Below are positions 37,662 through 45,783 of a stretch of DNA of 50,636 nucleotides, piece after piece. Made by a program: the position numbers and the translations under genes. The DNA is taken from assembly GCA_028680705.1 (NCBI GenBank), contig JAQUJY010000001.1, positions 44,728 through 95,363 on the forward strand, given 5' to 3'. Within the stretch, counting starts at the first letter, position 1, and each line of letters begins with the position of its first letter. The notes below the pieces were generated by a model. That model had not been told where the DNA came from. It saw only the letters and a program-made list of their open reading frames with translations, and made no database searches. This DNA is from Bacteroidales bacterium (GTDB lineage: Bacteria > Bacteroidota > Bacteroidia > Bacteroidales > Tenuifilaceae).

Positions 37662-38690
37662 CTAGTCTTTCTGCATCTGCTCCTTAGTAGATAGCATTCC
37701 GCAGGCTGCCTGAATGTCCAGCCCGCGAGATGCACGTATGGTGGTAAACACTCCCTTTGACGTAAGCGCATCGCGAAACTTGAAAATTTGTTCATCGGAC
37801 GAGCCTTTTAGTGGGCTATTGGGAATAGGGTGAAAACGAATAAGGTTTACCCTGCAGTGAAGGTTACTCAAAAGTTTTACCATACCTCTCACGTGCATTG
37901 GCGTATCGTTTAACCCATCAAACATTATGTACTCGAACGAAATACGCCTTTGCCCTGTAAAATCATGTTTCCTAATCTCGTCAACCACATCCTGAATTGG
38001 GTACACATTCTCAATGGGCATAAGCGCTTTGCGCTCCTCGTCGAACGGATTATGTAGGCTTATTGCCAAATGGCACTTGCTCGATTCTAAGAACTTAATC
38101 ATTGCGGGCTTCACCCCAATGGATGAAACCGTAATACGACGTGGACTCATTGCCATACCCCAATCGGCAGTTAAAATATCGAGTGAGCAAAGCACATTAT
38201 CCAAATTATCCAAAGGCTCTCCCATTCCCATGTACACAATATTAGTAACCTTATGCCACTCGGGAATGCTGCGTAGCTGGTTTACTATTTCGCCCGCCGA
38301 TAAATTTCCCTGAAACCCCTGCTTGCCTGTCATACAAAAAAGACATCCCATTTTACATCCCACTTGCGACGAAACGCATAGCGTTGCCCTATCGTTCTCG
38401 GGAATATAAGCCGCCTCAACAAACTTTAATGATTCGGTTGTAAAAAGATACTTTTTGGTACCATCGGTCGACTCAGCAACCTTTGAGGGCTTTACCAATC
38501 CAATTCGATACCTCTCGCTAAGTTTTTTTCGAGCATCAAGCGATAGGTTAGTCATCTGGTCGATGCTTTCAATATCCTTTTTGTAAAGCCAGTCGGCTAT
38601 CTGCTTGGCAGCAAATTTTGGTAAGCCCTCAGCTAGCACAAGGTCTGTTAGCTGGGACAGTGTAAGTCCAAATAGTGGTTTTTTGTTCAT
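37662..38690 (-). CDS. rlmN: 23S rRNA (adenine2503-C2)/tRNA methyltransferase RlmN
   Basis: Radical-SAM methyltransferase, 342 residues. The [4Fe-4S] motif C-x3-C-x2-C is C112, C116, C119 (GCKMGCLFCMTG). Further RlmN signatures are NIVYMGMGEPLDN, LAISLHNPFDEER and the C-terminal ASRGLDIQAACGML carrying the methyl-carrying cysteine. Methylates A2503 of 23S rRNA and A37 of some tRNAs. Stands alone on the minus strand. Confidence 0.97.
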   Translation of the reverse strand: MNKKPLFGLTLSQLTDLVLAEGLPKFAAKQIADWLYKKDIESIDQMTNLSLDARKKLSERYRIGLVKPSKVAESTDGTKKYLFTTESLKFVEAAYIPENDRATLCVSSQVGCKMGCLFCMTGKQGFQGNLSAGEIVNQLRSIPEWHKVTNIVYMGMGEPLDNLDNVLCSLDILTADWGMAMSPRRITVSSIGVKPAMIKFLESSKCHLAISLHNPFDEERKALMPIENVYPIQDVVDEIRKHDFTGQRRISFEYIMFDGLNDTPMHVRGMVKLLSNLHCRVNLIRFHPIPNSPLKGSSDEQIFKFRDALTSKGVFTTIRASRGLDIQAACGMLSTKEQMQKD

Positions 38691-38870
38691 CTGTCAGCGG
38701 TTGAGGATATGAAATAATATCTATTCGTATCTATTGGTTTACAATTCAAGGATTGATTCTTTTATCTTTAATGAAATCAATATTTATAAAAACTCATTTC
38801 GTTCGGAAGCTAGAGCATAATTTGCGAGATGTAGGCGTGTTGTATACCCTGATGCTATCAGAAGTAGGGT

Positions 38871-38939
38871 TTATGTAATTTTCAGAGAGTCAGGATTCTG
38901 CCTACAATCCCAAATGGTATGCACAACAATCATTTCAGG
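38871..38939 (-). pseudogene. Cut-off C-terminal end of the RelE/ParE toxin
   Basis: Directly after the TAA at 38940-38942, the same frame continues as PEMIVVHTIWDCRQNPDSLK and ends at TAA 38871-38873. This is the usual last strand and tail (R-Q-N-P motif) of RelE/ParE toxins. A single nonsense change thus separates it from the rest of the gene. Confidence 0.8.
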
Positions 38940-39170
38940 TTAAATTTCATAAAAAAGGATGTAATCTTCTACAATTAGCCCACGAACTTCTTCGAAGTCA
39001 GTTTTTATTCCAATTTCAGGTTGTTCCCTTAATAAGACTAGTCCCTTGGAAAATTTATCATACAACTTTTTTGAATAAGCCGTACTTTTATTCCGTTCGG
39101 TATAGTATTCAAGAATTTCGAAGAGTTTTATCTTGGCCTTATTCGACCAAATTATCTTGCGTTTAACCAT
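38940..39170 (-). CDS. RelE/ParE-type toxin, truncated by a nonsense codon
   Basis: 76 residues: KIIWSNKAKIKLFEILEYYTERN, then LLREQPEIGIKTDFEEVRGLIVEDYILFYEI and a stop. RelE/ParE toxins are normally about 95-100 residues and end in a strand with DxRQNP; exactly that sequence follows the stop in the same frame (38871-38939). Restoring one codon would give 99 residues. The start overlaps the antitoxin gene by 19 bases, the usual antitoxin-first order. Probably inactive; a partly active short form is possible. It would act on mRNA/ribosomes or gyrase depending on the subtype. Confidence 0.8.
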   Translation of the reverse strand: MVKRKIIWSNKAKIKLFEILEYYTERNKSTAYSKKLYDKFSKGLVLLREQPEIGIKTDFEEVRGLIVEDYILFYEI

Positions 39171-39388
39171 TTATTAAATTCTCTGTCGAGTTCAACTTGT
39201 TCAATAAACAGTTCTTGCTCAATTTCCTTTTTTGATTGCTGAATTTCAGAACGTTGTTCAGGAGTAAGCGTTATTGTTTGCGATTGTGATTTTGAATCAA
39301 GAATAGTTTTAATAGCATTTAAAAACGACACATCATTTATCTCTGCTATTCTGTATATCAACAACTTTTTTAATTCTATTACAGTCAT
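39152..39388 (-). CDS. Antitoxin of the RelE/ParE module
   Basis: 78 residues: TVIELKKLLIYRIAEINDVSFLNAIKTIL, a middle segment TLTPEQRSEIQQSKKEIEQ and a charged C-terminal helix ending in ELDREFNKWLNAR, the arrangement of short antitoxins often paired with ParE/RelE toxins in Bacteroidota. The last 19 bases overlap the toxin start. It would bind the toxin by the C-terminal helix and may repress its own operon; no DNA-binding motif is obvious. Confidence 0.78.
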   Translation of the reverse strand: MTVIELKKLLIYRIAEINDVSFLNAIKTILDSKSQSQTITLTPEQRSEIQQSKKEIEQELFIEQVELDREFNKWLNAR

Positions 39389-39536
39389 ATTTCAAATGTT
39401 TTCTTAAACAGATATACGAAAAAATATAGAATGATGCTTCATCGGAATCTCTTAGTCTACTTGCTAACTAACTATAAAACAAGAGTATCTAGAGTATCAT
39501 TCTAATTAAAAAACACACTAATTAAGCCATTTTTAT

Positions 39537-40202
39537 TTAGAAGTAAATTTCCGCATTAATGTTTGCAAACGGCACACCACGAGCAATAAGCGTATCTCTG
39601 GTATCAACTACCATTTCGGCACTTCCGCAAAGGTAATACTTTTGGTCGGGGTGCATACCCTGCCACTCGTTTAAAAAACGGGTAACCCGACCCTGAAAAA
39701 ACTCATCAGAGGGGCAGCGGGAGCAACACTGAATGTAGTTTCGACCTAATGATTCTTCGAGATAATCCTTAAAATAAAAATATTCGGGATAGCTAACACC
39801 ATGAATTAGTATGGGATTTTTGCCCTTGTGAGACTTTATTTTTGATATAAATGGCGCTATGCCCGTACCTGCAGCAATGTAAACAGCATTATCCGATACA
39901 TTAGTGAAAGTTCCTAGCGGTTCCGAAACCATAATGTTACTCCCCGCTTTTAAGCTCGATAGCATTGGAGTAAGCGTTCCACCCGATTTCTCGGTATAAA
40001 GTATTTCAATTAGCCCATCATTCTCCCCGCTGGCAATACTGTAAAGACGAGGCGGAATATCAGGCGATACTCCAAGACCAACAACCTGTCCCGCTAAAAA
40101 TTTAAACCCTCTTTTAATGGTAAGAATATATGCTCCTTCGGAAATTTCAAGATTTGTTACTATTGGATAAGTGCTGTATTTAAGTTCCTTCCAGTTCTTC
40201 AT
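39537..40202 (-). CDS. Ferredoxin-NADP reductase-like FAD/NAD(P)H oxidoreductase
   Basis: 221 residues, single FNR-like module without an iron-sulfur domain. FAD-binding RLYSIASG near 52-59 and the GTLTPML loop; NAD(P)-binding GTGIAPF near 112-118 and YLCGSAEMV near 192-200. The C-terminus ends with an aromatic residue after INAEIYF, as in other FNR-type enzymes. Divergent from arsR, with the two predicted ArsR operators between the starts, so it may belong to the same regulon and supply reducing power there (inference). Confidence 0.85.
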   Translation of the reverse strand: MKNWKELKYSTYPIVTNLEISEGAYILTIKRGFKFLAGQVVGLGVSPDIPPRLYSIASGENDGLIEILYTEKSGGTLTPMLSSLKAGSNIMVSEPLGTFTNVSDNAVYIAAGTGIAPFISKIKSHKGKNPILIHGVSYPEYFYFKDYLEESLGRNYIQCCSRCPSDEFFQGRVTRFLNEWQGMHPDQKYYLCGSAEMVVDTRDTLIARGVPFANINAEIYF

Positions 40203-40270
40203 TCATTGTTATTTTGATGATAAACCGTAAAAAACGCCAATGGTTCAATATTCTTTTCGTCAAAAAAATC

Positions 40271-40316
40271 ATTTCGTGCTTTTGCGAAATGAAAACATTT
40301 CGTAATATTGCGAAAT
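40271..40316 (+). promoter_or_regulatory. arsR promoter with two overlapping ArsR operators
   Basis: Two 20-base dyads ATTTCG-N8-CGAAAT at 40271-40290 and 40297-40316, 26 bases centre to centre. A promoter fits inside: TTTG (40281-40284), an 18-base spacer and TAATATTG (40303-40310, one mismatch to TAnnTTTG). The -33 lies in the first dyad and the -7 in the second, so a bound repressor would block transcription of arsR and could also affect the divergent reductase gene. Confidence 0.75.
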
Positions 40317-40332
40317 ATTTATTGCAAAAAAG

Positions 40333-40626
40333 ATGACAAAAAAGAAGTACACAGAAACGCAGGTAAAACTGGCGCGGTATGCAAAAGCGCTAAGTCACCC
40401 TGTAAGAATTCAAATCCTTGAAATTCTCTCAAACCAAAGTTGTTGCTACAGCGGCGACATTGCCGATGATTTGCCCATAGCACGCAGCACCCTTTCGCAA
40501 CATCTAAATGAACTAAAGGAGGCAGAGCTAATTCAGGGCGAATTTAATCCTCCTAAAATAAAGTACTGCCTTAAAAAGGAGAACTGGGAAGAGGTCAAGC
40601 AGATGATGGAGGAGTTTTTTGGGTGA
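40333..40626 (+). CDS. ArsR family transcriptional repressor
   Basis: 97-residue winged-helix protein. AKALSHPVRIQILEIL, then the recognition helix SGDIADDLPIARSTLSQHLNELKEAELI and a wing with PPKIKYCL. Cysteines C37, C38 (NQSCCYSGD) and C79 could sense As(III) or another thiophilic ligand, though the common CxC pair of ArsR is absent. The tandem operators lie immediately upstream. The presumed target operon (42947-46254) starts 2.3 kb downstream, beyond the repeat array. Inducer unproven. Confidence 0.88.
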   Translation: MTKKKYTETQVKLARYAKALSHPVRIQILEILSNQSCCYSGDIADDLPIARSTLSQHLNELKEAELIQGEFNPPKIKYCLKKENWEEVKQMMEEFFG

Positions 40627-40639
40627 TGAATGTAGGAAA

Positions 40640-41416
40640 AAAAGAAATGATGAACGCTGAATATCGAAGTAATGGAAAAACGAGAGGACAATGCATAAAA
40701 GGCAACGCCCAATCCAAACCAAACTTCATCATTCGAAATTCAATGTTTAATATTCGATATTTAAAAGAAATGAAGAACACTGAATAATGAACGCCGAATA
40801 TCGAAGTAATGGGAGAACGAGAGGACAATGCAAAAAAGGCAACGCCCAATCCAAACCAAACTTCATCATTCGAAATTCAGGGTTCAATATTCGATATTCT
40901 AAAGAAATGATGAACGCTGAATAATGAACACCAAATATCGAAGTAGGGGGAGAACGAGAGGACAATGCAAAAAAGGCAACGCCCAATCCAAACCAAACTT
41001 CATCATTCGAAATTCAATGTTTAATATTCGATATTTAAAAGAAATGAAGAACACTGAATAATGAACGCCGAATATCGAAGTAATGGGAGAACGAGAGGAC
41101 AATGCAAAAAAGGCAACGCCCAATCCAAACCAAACTTCATCATTCGAAATTCAGGGTTCAATATTCGATATTCTAAAGAAATGATGAACGCTGAATAATG
41201 AACACCAAATATCGAAGTAATGGGAAAACGAGAGGACAATGCAAAAAAGGCAACGCCCAATCCAAACCAAACTTCATCATTCGAAATTCTGTGTTCAGTA
41301 TTCGATATTCTAAAGAAATGATGAACGCTGAATAATGAACGCCGAATATCGAAGTAATGGAAAAACGAGAGGACAATGCAAAAAAGGCAACGCCCAATCC
41401 AAACCAAACTTCATCA
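40640..41416. repeat. 137-bp tandem repeat array, first block (6 units)
   Basis: The conserved core GGCAACGCCC recurs at 40701, 40838, 40975, 41112, 41249 and 41386, exactly 137 bases apart. A full unit is a 52-base A/G-rich spacer with the core, six TTCNNNN heptads (the first TTCATCA), GAAATGAT, and five GAANNNN heptads. Exact inverted pairs are TTCATCATT with AATGATGAA and TTCGATATTC with GAATATCGAA. Unit bodies are nearly identical; differences concentrate in the N4 positions. The sixth unit is interrupted after CTTCATCA by the S23 gene module. No spacers of CRISPR type. Confidence 0.95.
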
Positions 41417-41450
41417 AAAGGAATAATGAATTTAAATAAATTGTTTTATC

Positions 41451-41825
41451 ATGGCTGTACGAAAATTTGATTTAGAAGAAAGGCTGATAAATTTTGCGGT
41501 TAGAATTATAGAACTATCAGAATCTTTGAAGCCTACCAAAGCAAGCAATTACTTATCTGGTCAGATATTACGGAGCGGAATTGCACCTGCATTGCAATAT
41601 GGTGAAGCCCAAAGTAGTGAATCGAGAAAAGATTTTGTTCACAAAATGAAAGTTGCATTAAAGGAACTTCGTGAAACGCTGGTTTGCCTAAAGGTCATTC
41701 ATCGTTCAAATTCATATAACTCTGAACAACAGATTTTAGATGCCATTAACGAAAGCAATGAATTAGTATCAATTTTTGTAAAAAGTATTGATACTGCACA
41801 AAGGAATATGATTACAGAAAAATAG
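41451..41825 (+). CDS. Four helix bundle protein (S23/IVP type)
   Basis: 124 residues, all helical: KFDLEERLINFAVRIIELSESL, SNYLSGQILRSGIAPALQYGEAQ, KDFVHKMKVALKELRETLVCLKVI and a fourth helix LDAINESNELVSIFVKSI. This is the family of proteins encoded in 23S rRNA intervening sequences, related in fold to the Avd protein of diversity-generating retroelements; its function is unknown. The gene is embedded in register inside the 137-bp repeat array: the upstream unit stops after CTTCATCA (41416) and the downstream one resumes at GAAATGATGAAC (41832). No rRNA sequence surrounds it. Confidence 0.88.
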   Translation: MAVRKFDLEERLINFAVRIIELSESLKPTKASNYLSGQILRSGIAPALQYGEAQSSESRKDFVHKMKVALKELRETLVCLKVIHRSNSYNSEQQILDAINESNELVSIFVKSIDTAQRNMITEK

Positions 41826-41831
41826 ATGAAG

Positions 41832-42915
41832 GAAATGATGAACACGGAATAATGAACACCGAATATCGAAGTAATGAGAGAATGGGTGGTCAATGCAAAA
41901 ATGATAACGCCCAATCCAAACCAAACTTCATCATTCGAAATTCAGGGTTCAATATTCGATATTCTAAAGAAATGATGAACGCTGAATAATGAATAATGAA
42001 TATCGAAGTAATGGGAGAACGAAAGGACAATGCATAAAAGGCAACGCCCAATCCAAACCAAACTTCATCATTCGAAATTCAGGGTTCAATATTCGATATT
42101 CTAAAGAAATGATGAACGCTGAATAATGAACGCCGAATATCAAAGTAATGGAAAAACGAGAGGACAATGCAAAAAAGGCAACGCCCAATCCAAACCAAAC
42201 TTCATCATTCGAAATTCTGTGTTCAATATTCAATATTTTAAAGAAATGATGAACGCTGAATAATGAACGCCGAATATCGAAGTAATGGGAGAACAGAGGA
42301 CAATGCAAAATGATAACGCCCAATCCAAACCAAACTTCATCATTCGAAATTCTGTGTTCAATATTCAATATTTTAAAGAAATGATGAACGCTGAATAATG
42401 AACGCCGAATATCGAAGTAATAGAAAAACGAGAGGACAATGCATAAAAGGCAACGCCCAATCCAAACCAAACTTCATCATTCGAAATTCAGGGTTCAATA
42501 TTCGATATTTAAAGAAATGATGAACACTGAATAACGAATATCGAAGTAGGGGGAGAACGAGAGGACAATGCAAAAAAGGCAACGCCCAATCCAAATCAAA
42601 CTTCATCATTCAAAATTCAGGGTTCAATATTCGATATTCTAAAGAAATGATGAACGCTGAATAATGAACGCCGAATATCGAAGTAATAGAAAAACGAGAG
42701 GACAATGCATAAAAGGCAACGCCCAATCCAAACCAAACTTCATCATTCGAAATTCAGGGTTCAGTATTCGATATTCTAAAGAAATGATGAACACTGAATA
42801 ATGAATAACGAATATCGAAGTAGGGGGAGAACGAGAGGACAATGCATAAAAGGCAACGCCCAATCCAAACCAAACTTCATCATTCGAAATTCTGTGTTCA
42901 GTATTCGTTATTCAA
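41832..42915. repeat. 137-bp tandem repeat array, second block (8 units)
   Basis: The AACGCCC core recurs at 41906, 42043, 42180, 42315, 42452, 42581, 42718 and 42854: spacings 137, 137, 135, 137, 129, 137, 136. The small departures are short deletions in the spacer or in the GAA heptads. The last unit ends in the 30 bases before the thioredoxin-like gene at 42947. Several units carry TGTG or AATA variants within the TTC heptads. Confidence 0.93.
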
Positions 42916-42946
42916 ATCAAAACAATCTACTAAACAAATCAAAACT

Positions 42947-43195
42947 ATGGAAATTATCGTTCTTGGGACTGGCTGCCCAAAGTGTAAAACACTTGAAGAG
43001 GCCACACGCAAAGCAGTTGAGGAACTTGGTGTTAGCGCCAATGTTACAAAAGAGGAAGATATTGTAAAAATTATGAACTATGGGGTAATGCGCACGCCAG
43101 CATTGGTGATTGATGGCAAGGTAGTTATCTCCGGTAGAGTGCCAAATGTTGGTGAGCTGAAAGAGGTTATTAGCAAAAATAGCAAGCCAAAATAA
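42947..43195 (+). CDS. Small thioredoxin/glutaredoxin-like protein
   Basis: 82 residues, TM0996/MTH895-type. The active site C10-PK-C13 (GTGCPKC) sits after the first strand EIIVLG. RTPALVIDGKVVISGRVP contains the cis-Pro loop. Cytosolic. The ATG at 42947 is the natural start; a longer frame beginning at 42842 merely reads into the repeat. First gene of the arsenic-type operon; homologues occur next to ArsF/ArsG and permease genes. It may pass electrons to the CcdA-like ArsG protein (inference). Confidence 0.9.
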   Translation: MEIIVLGTGCPKCKTLEEATRKAVEELGVSANVTKEEDIVKIMNYGVMRTPALVIDGKVVISGRVPNVGELKEVISKNSKPK

Positions 43196-43235
43196 TTGTA
43201 ATAATAGAGGATGTTAAAACCGAAAAATTTATAGG

Positions 43236-43667
43236 ATGAAAAATATCGTATTTGTTCTTGCACTCTTCATATTTGCATTTACCCTAATAAGCTGCGGAGG
43301 TTCGCAAGAAAAGCAGAGGGCAAAATCTGAAAACACAGAAATAGCTCAAACGGCAAAGGTTGTGGTTTATTATTTCCACGGAAACCAACGCTGTAAAACT
43401 TGTTTGGCTATTCAGAAAGTAACCGAAGAAACAATCAACGAAAGTTTTCCTAAAAATGCAGATGTTAAGTTCATTGAGTTGGACTACTCAGATAAAGCGA
43501 ATGAAGCTATATCTCAAAAATATGAGGTGGCAAACAGCAGCCTTTTCGTTGTTGCAGGAGAAAGTTTTATTAACCTTACTGATGTTGCCTTTGCAAATGC
43601 CGTAAGAAATCCCGATGATTTGAAAGAGGTAATTGTTGTTGAGGTTGAAAAATATCTAAATAAATAG
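43236..43667 (+). CDS. ArsF-like thiol-redox lipoprotein
   Basis: 143 residues. Lipoprotein signal with LISC, Cys20. The thioredoxin-fold body has YYFHGNQRCKTCLAIQ with C53 and C56 (C-x2-C). It matches the family I recall being labelled as the ArsF-type nitrophenyl-compound nitroreductase subunit; that name rests on association and not on proof here. It sits outside the membrane and could receive electrons from ArsG. 40 bases after the thioredoxin-like gene. Confidence 0.83.
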   Translation: MKNIVFVLALFIFAFTLISCGGSQEKQRAKSENTEIAQTAKVVVYYFHGNQRCKTCLAIQKVTEETINESFPKNADVKFIELDYSDKANEAISQKYEVANSSLFVVAGESFINLTDVAFANAVRNPDDLKEVIVVEVEKYLNK

Positions 43668-43706
43668 TACTCGTTAAAATAGAAAACCCAGTAAATACAA
43701 TTGTTA

Positions 43707-44420
43707 ATGGACTTTTTACAAACCCTTGTGGAGAATTCACAGTTTCCAGTTTTTACTGCCTTTTTGCTAGGATTAATGACAGCAATAAGCCCGTGCCCTT
43801 TGGCCACTAACATTACTGCCATAGGCTATATTAGCAAGGATATTGATAATAGGAATAAAATCTTCATAAACGGCTTGCTATACACTTTAGGTCGGGTTAT
43901 TAGTTATTCAATTCTGGGAATTATTTTAATAGCCATTTTAAAACAGGGGGCAAGCATTTACAAGGTACAAAAACTGGTAAGTGCATATGGCGAGATGTTC
44001 ATTGGCCCCTTTTTAATTATTGTGGGGGTACTAATGCTTGATGTAATAGAGTTAAATTTCTCTATGTCAGGGCGCCTTTCGGCTAGTGCTGAGCAAAAGG
44101 CAAATAAAGGCGGAGTTTGGAGTGTTTTGCTACTGGGTATAGTTTTCGCATTGGCTTTTTGTCCGTACAGCGGTGTTCTTTACTTTGGCGGATTAATCCC
44201 ACTTTCCGTAACAGCTCAAATGGGATATTTTCTTCCCATTGTGTTTGCCTTTGCAACGGGTTTGCCCGTAGTAATTATAGCGTGGATACTAGCTTTTAGC
44301 GTTTCGGGCATTGGCAAGTTCTATAATAGCATTAAAACCTTCGAAAAATGGTTTCGAAGGGTGGTTGCGCTAATCTTTATAATGGTTGGTGTTTACTACA
44401 TTTTTGTGGTGTATTTTTAA
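43707..44420 (+). CDS. ArsG-like membrane protein (CcdA/DsbD family)
   Basis: Six-TM protein of 237 residues. AFLLGLMTAISPCPLATNITAIGY is the CcdA-like first helix, and LGIVFALAFCPYSGVLYFGGLIP the fourth; cysteines in these two helices are the transmembrane redox pair of CcdA/DsbD proteins. Homologues are annotated as ArsG-family aromatic arsenical efflux permeases. Here a thiol-electron relay with the thioredoxin-like and ArsF-like neighbours is equally plausible. The ATG at 43707 is preferred over the TTG at 43701. Ten bases separate it from the permease gene. Confidence 0.85.
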   Translation: MDFLQTLVENSQFPVFTAFLLGLMTAISPCPLATNITAIGYISKDIDNRNKIFINGLLYTLGRVISYSILGIILIAILKQGASIYKVQKLVSAYGEMFIGPFLIIVGVLMLDVIELNFSMSGRLSASAEQKANKGGVWSVLLLGIVFALAFCPYSGVLYFGGLIPLSVTAQMGYFLPIVFAFATGLPVVIIAWILAFSVSGIGKFYNSIKTFEKWFRRVVALIFIMVGVYYIFVVYF

Positions 44421-44430
44421 AATTAAAATA

Positions 44431-45762
44431 ATGGAAGCAAAAAAAGAGTTTAAAATCCTACTCTGGATTATATTTTTCTTTGCACTGGCATTTTTTATGC
44501 CAATAAATAGTGCAAGTTTTCGCACGGCGGTTGATGCCACCCTCGACCTAACCAAGTGGTATGCACAAGAGCATCTAGTGCTGTGCCTACTGCCAGCATT
44601 CTTTATTGCTGGGGTAATAGCAGTATTTGTTAGTCAGGGTGCTGTGCTAAAATATTTTGGAGCAAATGCAAAAAAGTGGTTGGCTTACACGGTGGCCTCG
44701 GTTTCTGGGACTATTTTGGCCGTGTGCAGCTGCACAATCCTTCCCCTCTTCTCAAGCATTCATAAACGTGGTGCGGGGTTAGGCCCAGCCGTAGCTTTTC
44801 TATATTCGGGCCCAGCCATTAATATTTTGGCCATTGTACTAACTGCCCGCATCCTGGGTTTCGAAATGGGTATTGCACGTGTTATTGGTGCTGTAACCTT
44901 TGCCATTGTTATTGGTAGTATTATGTCGCTAATTTACCGTAAGGAAGAGAAAGTGAAGAGAGAAGAGCAGATGAATATTCAGCTCCCACCCGAGAGCAGG
45001 CCTATGTGGCAAACCTCTTTCCACTTTTTTATTCTTGTGCTGATATTGGTTTTTGCCAACTGGGGCAAACCCTCAAGCGATGAGACCAGTGGGCTCTGGT
45101 TCTTTATATGGAGCAACAAGTGGTATATCACCAGTATTTTTGGATTGGGATTGGTTTATTCTCTAATTAAAATCCTTAAAATTAATTGGTGGTGGGTAGT
45201 TACTGCTGCCGTTGCAACAGCGGTTTCTGCTTTTCTCTCATCAACCTATATTGGTGGGTCTTTAAGTCCGCTTGTACCAATGCTCGTGGCCATAACAGGG
45301 CTTAGTATTATTACTCTTCAAAAAGATGATGAGAATAAGGAGTGGACCCTTGCCACGTGGGATTTTGCCAAGCAAATATTGCCATTGCTGGCATTGGGAG
45401 TTATTGTAGCTGGTTTTTTACTCGGTTCAACCCACGACGACACGAATATTGCTGGTATAATTCCAAGCAACTGGATATCTAACTTGGTTGGAGGAAACTC
45501 GGTCTTCTCTAACTTTTTTGCGTCAATAGTGGGCGCATTTATGTATTTTGCAACGCTAACAGAGGTGCCTATTGTACAGGGGCTAATTGCATCGGGAATG
45601 GGTAAAGGACCCGCATTGGCATTGCTGCTGGCTGGTCCATCGTTATCGCTACCCAATATGCTAGTAATTCGGGGAGTGATGGGAACCCAAAAAACCTTGG
45701 TTTACGTTGTACTGGTGGTTATAATGGCGACCATAAGCGGAATGGTATTTGGCGCAATTTAA
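44431..45762 (+). CDS. Permease of the ArsP/DUF318 family
   Basis: 443 residues, about 8-10 TM helices in two halves. The family motif with Cys appears as AVCSCTILPLFSSIHKRG followed by GPAVAFLYSGPAINILAI; the second half has ALLLAGPSLSLPNMLVIRG. ArsP members export trivalent organoarsenicals, and the CSC cysteines fit that. The start at 44431 begins MEAKKEFKILL; an upstream TTG frame inside arsG is not credible. Last transport gene before the HAD protein. Confidence 0.9.
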   Translation: MEAKKEFKILLWIIFFFALAFFMPINSASFRTAVDATLDLTKWYAQEHLVLCLLPAFFIAGVIAVFVSQGAVLKYFGANAKKWLAYTVASVSGTILAVCSCTILPLFSSIHKRGAGLGPAVAFLYSGPAINILAIVLTARILGFEMGIARVIGAVTFAIVIGSIMSLIYRKEEKVKREEQMNIQLPPESRPMWQTSFHFFILVLILVFANWGKPSSDETSGLWFFIWSNKWYITSIFGLGLVYSLIKILKINWWWVVTAAVATAVSAFLSSTYIGGSLSPLVPMLVAITGLSIITLQKDDENKEWTLATWDFAKQILPLLALGVIVAGFLLGSTHDDTNIAGIIPSNWISNLVGGNSVFSNFFASIVGAFMYFATLTEVPIVQGLIASGMGKGPALALLLAGPSLSLPNMLVIRGVMGTQKTLVYVVLVVIMATISGMVFGAI

Positions 45763-45783
45763 TTTAACTAATGAGTTTGATGA

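Noticed and set aside
41451-41825. Intervening sequence in a 23S rRNA gene
   Set aside because: The flanks are the 137-base repeats and not rRNA, so the S23-type gene stands outside any rRNA operon here.
40528-42863. Series of overlapping minus-strand frames of 60-170 codons sharing the same phrases (MGVAFFALSSRSP..., WIGRCLLCIVLSFFHYFDI)
   Set aside because: They are the same 137-base unit read in shifting frames, since 137 is not a multiple of three. Codon use is odd and no homologous protein is recognised. They are products of the repeat.
40640-42915. CRISPR array
   Set aside because: The entire 137-base unit repeats with no unique spacers, and no cas genes are present.
43701-43709. TTG at 43701 as arsG start
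   Set aside because: An ATG two codons later gives a normal N-terminus; non-ATG starts are not needed here.
44386-44430. TTG-started extension of the ArsP-type permease
   Set aside because: It overlaps the end of arsG and adds residues without counterpart; the ATG at 44431 is ten bases after the arsG stop.
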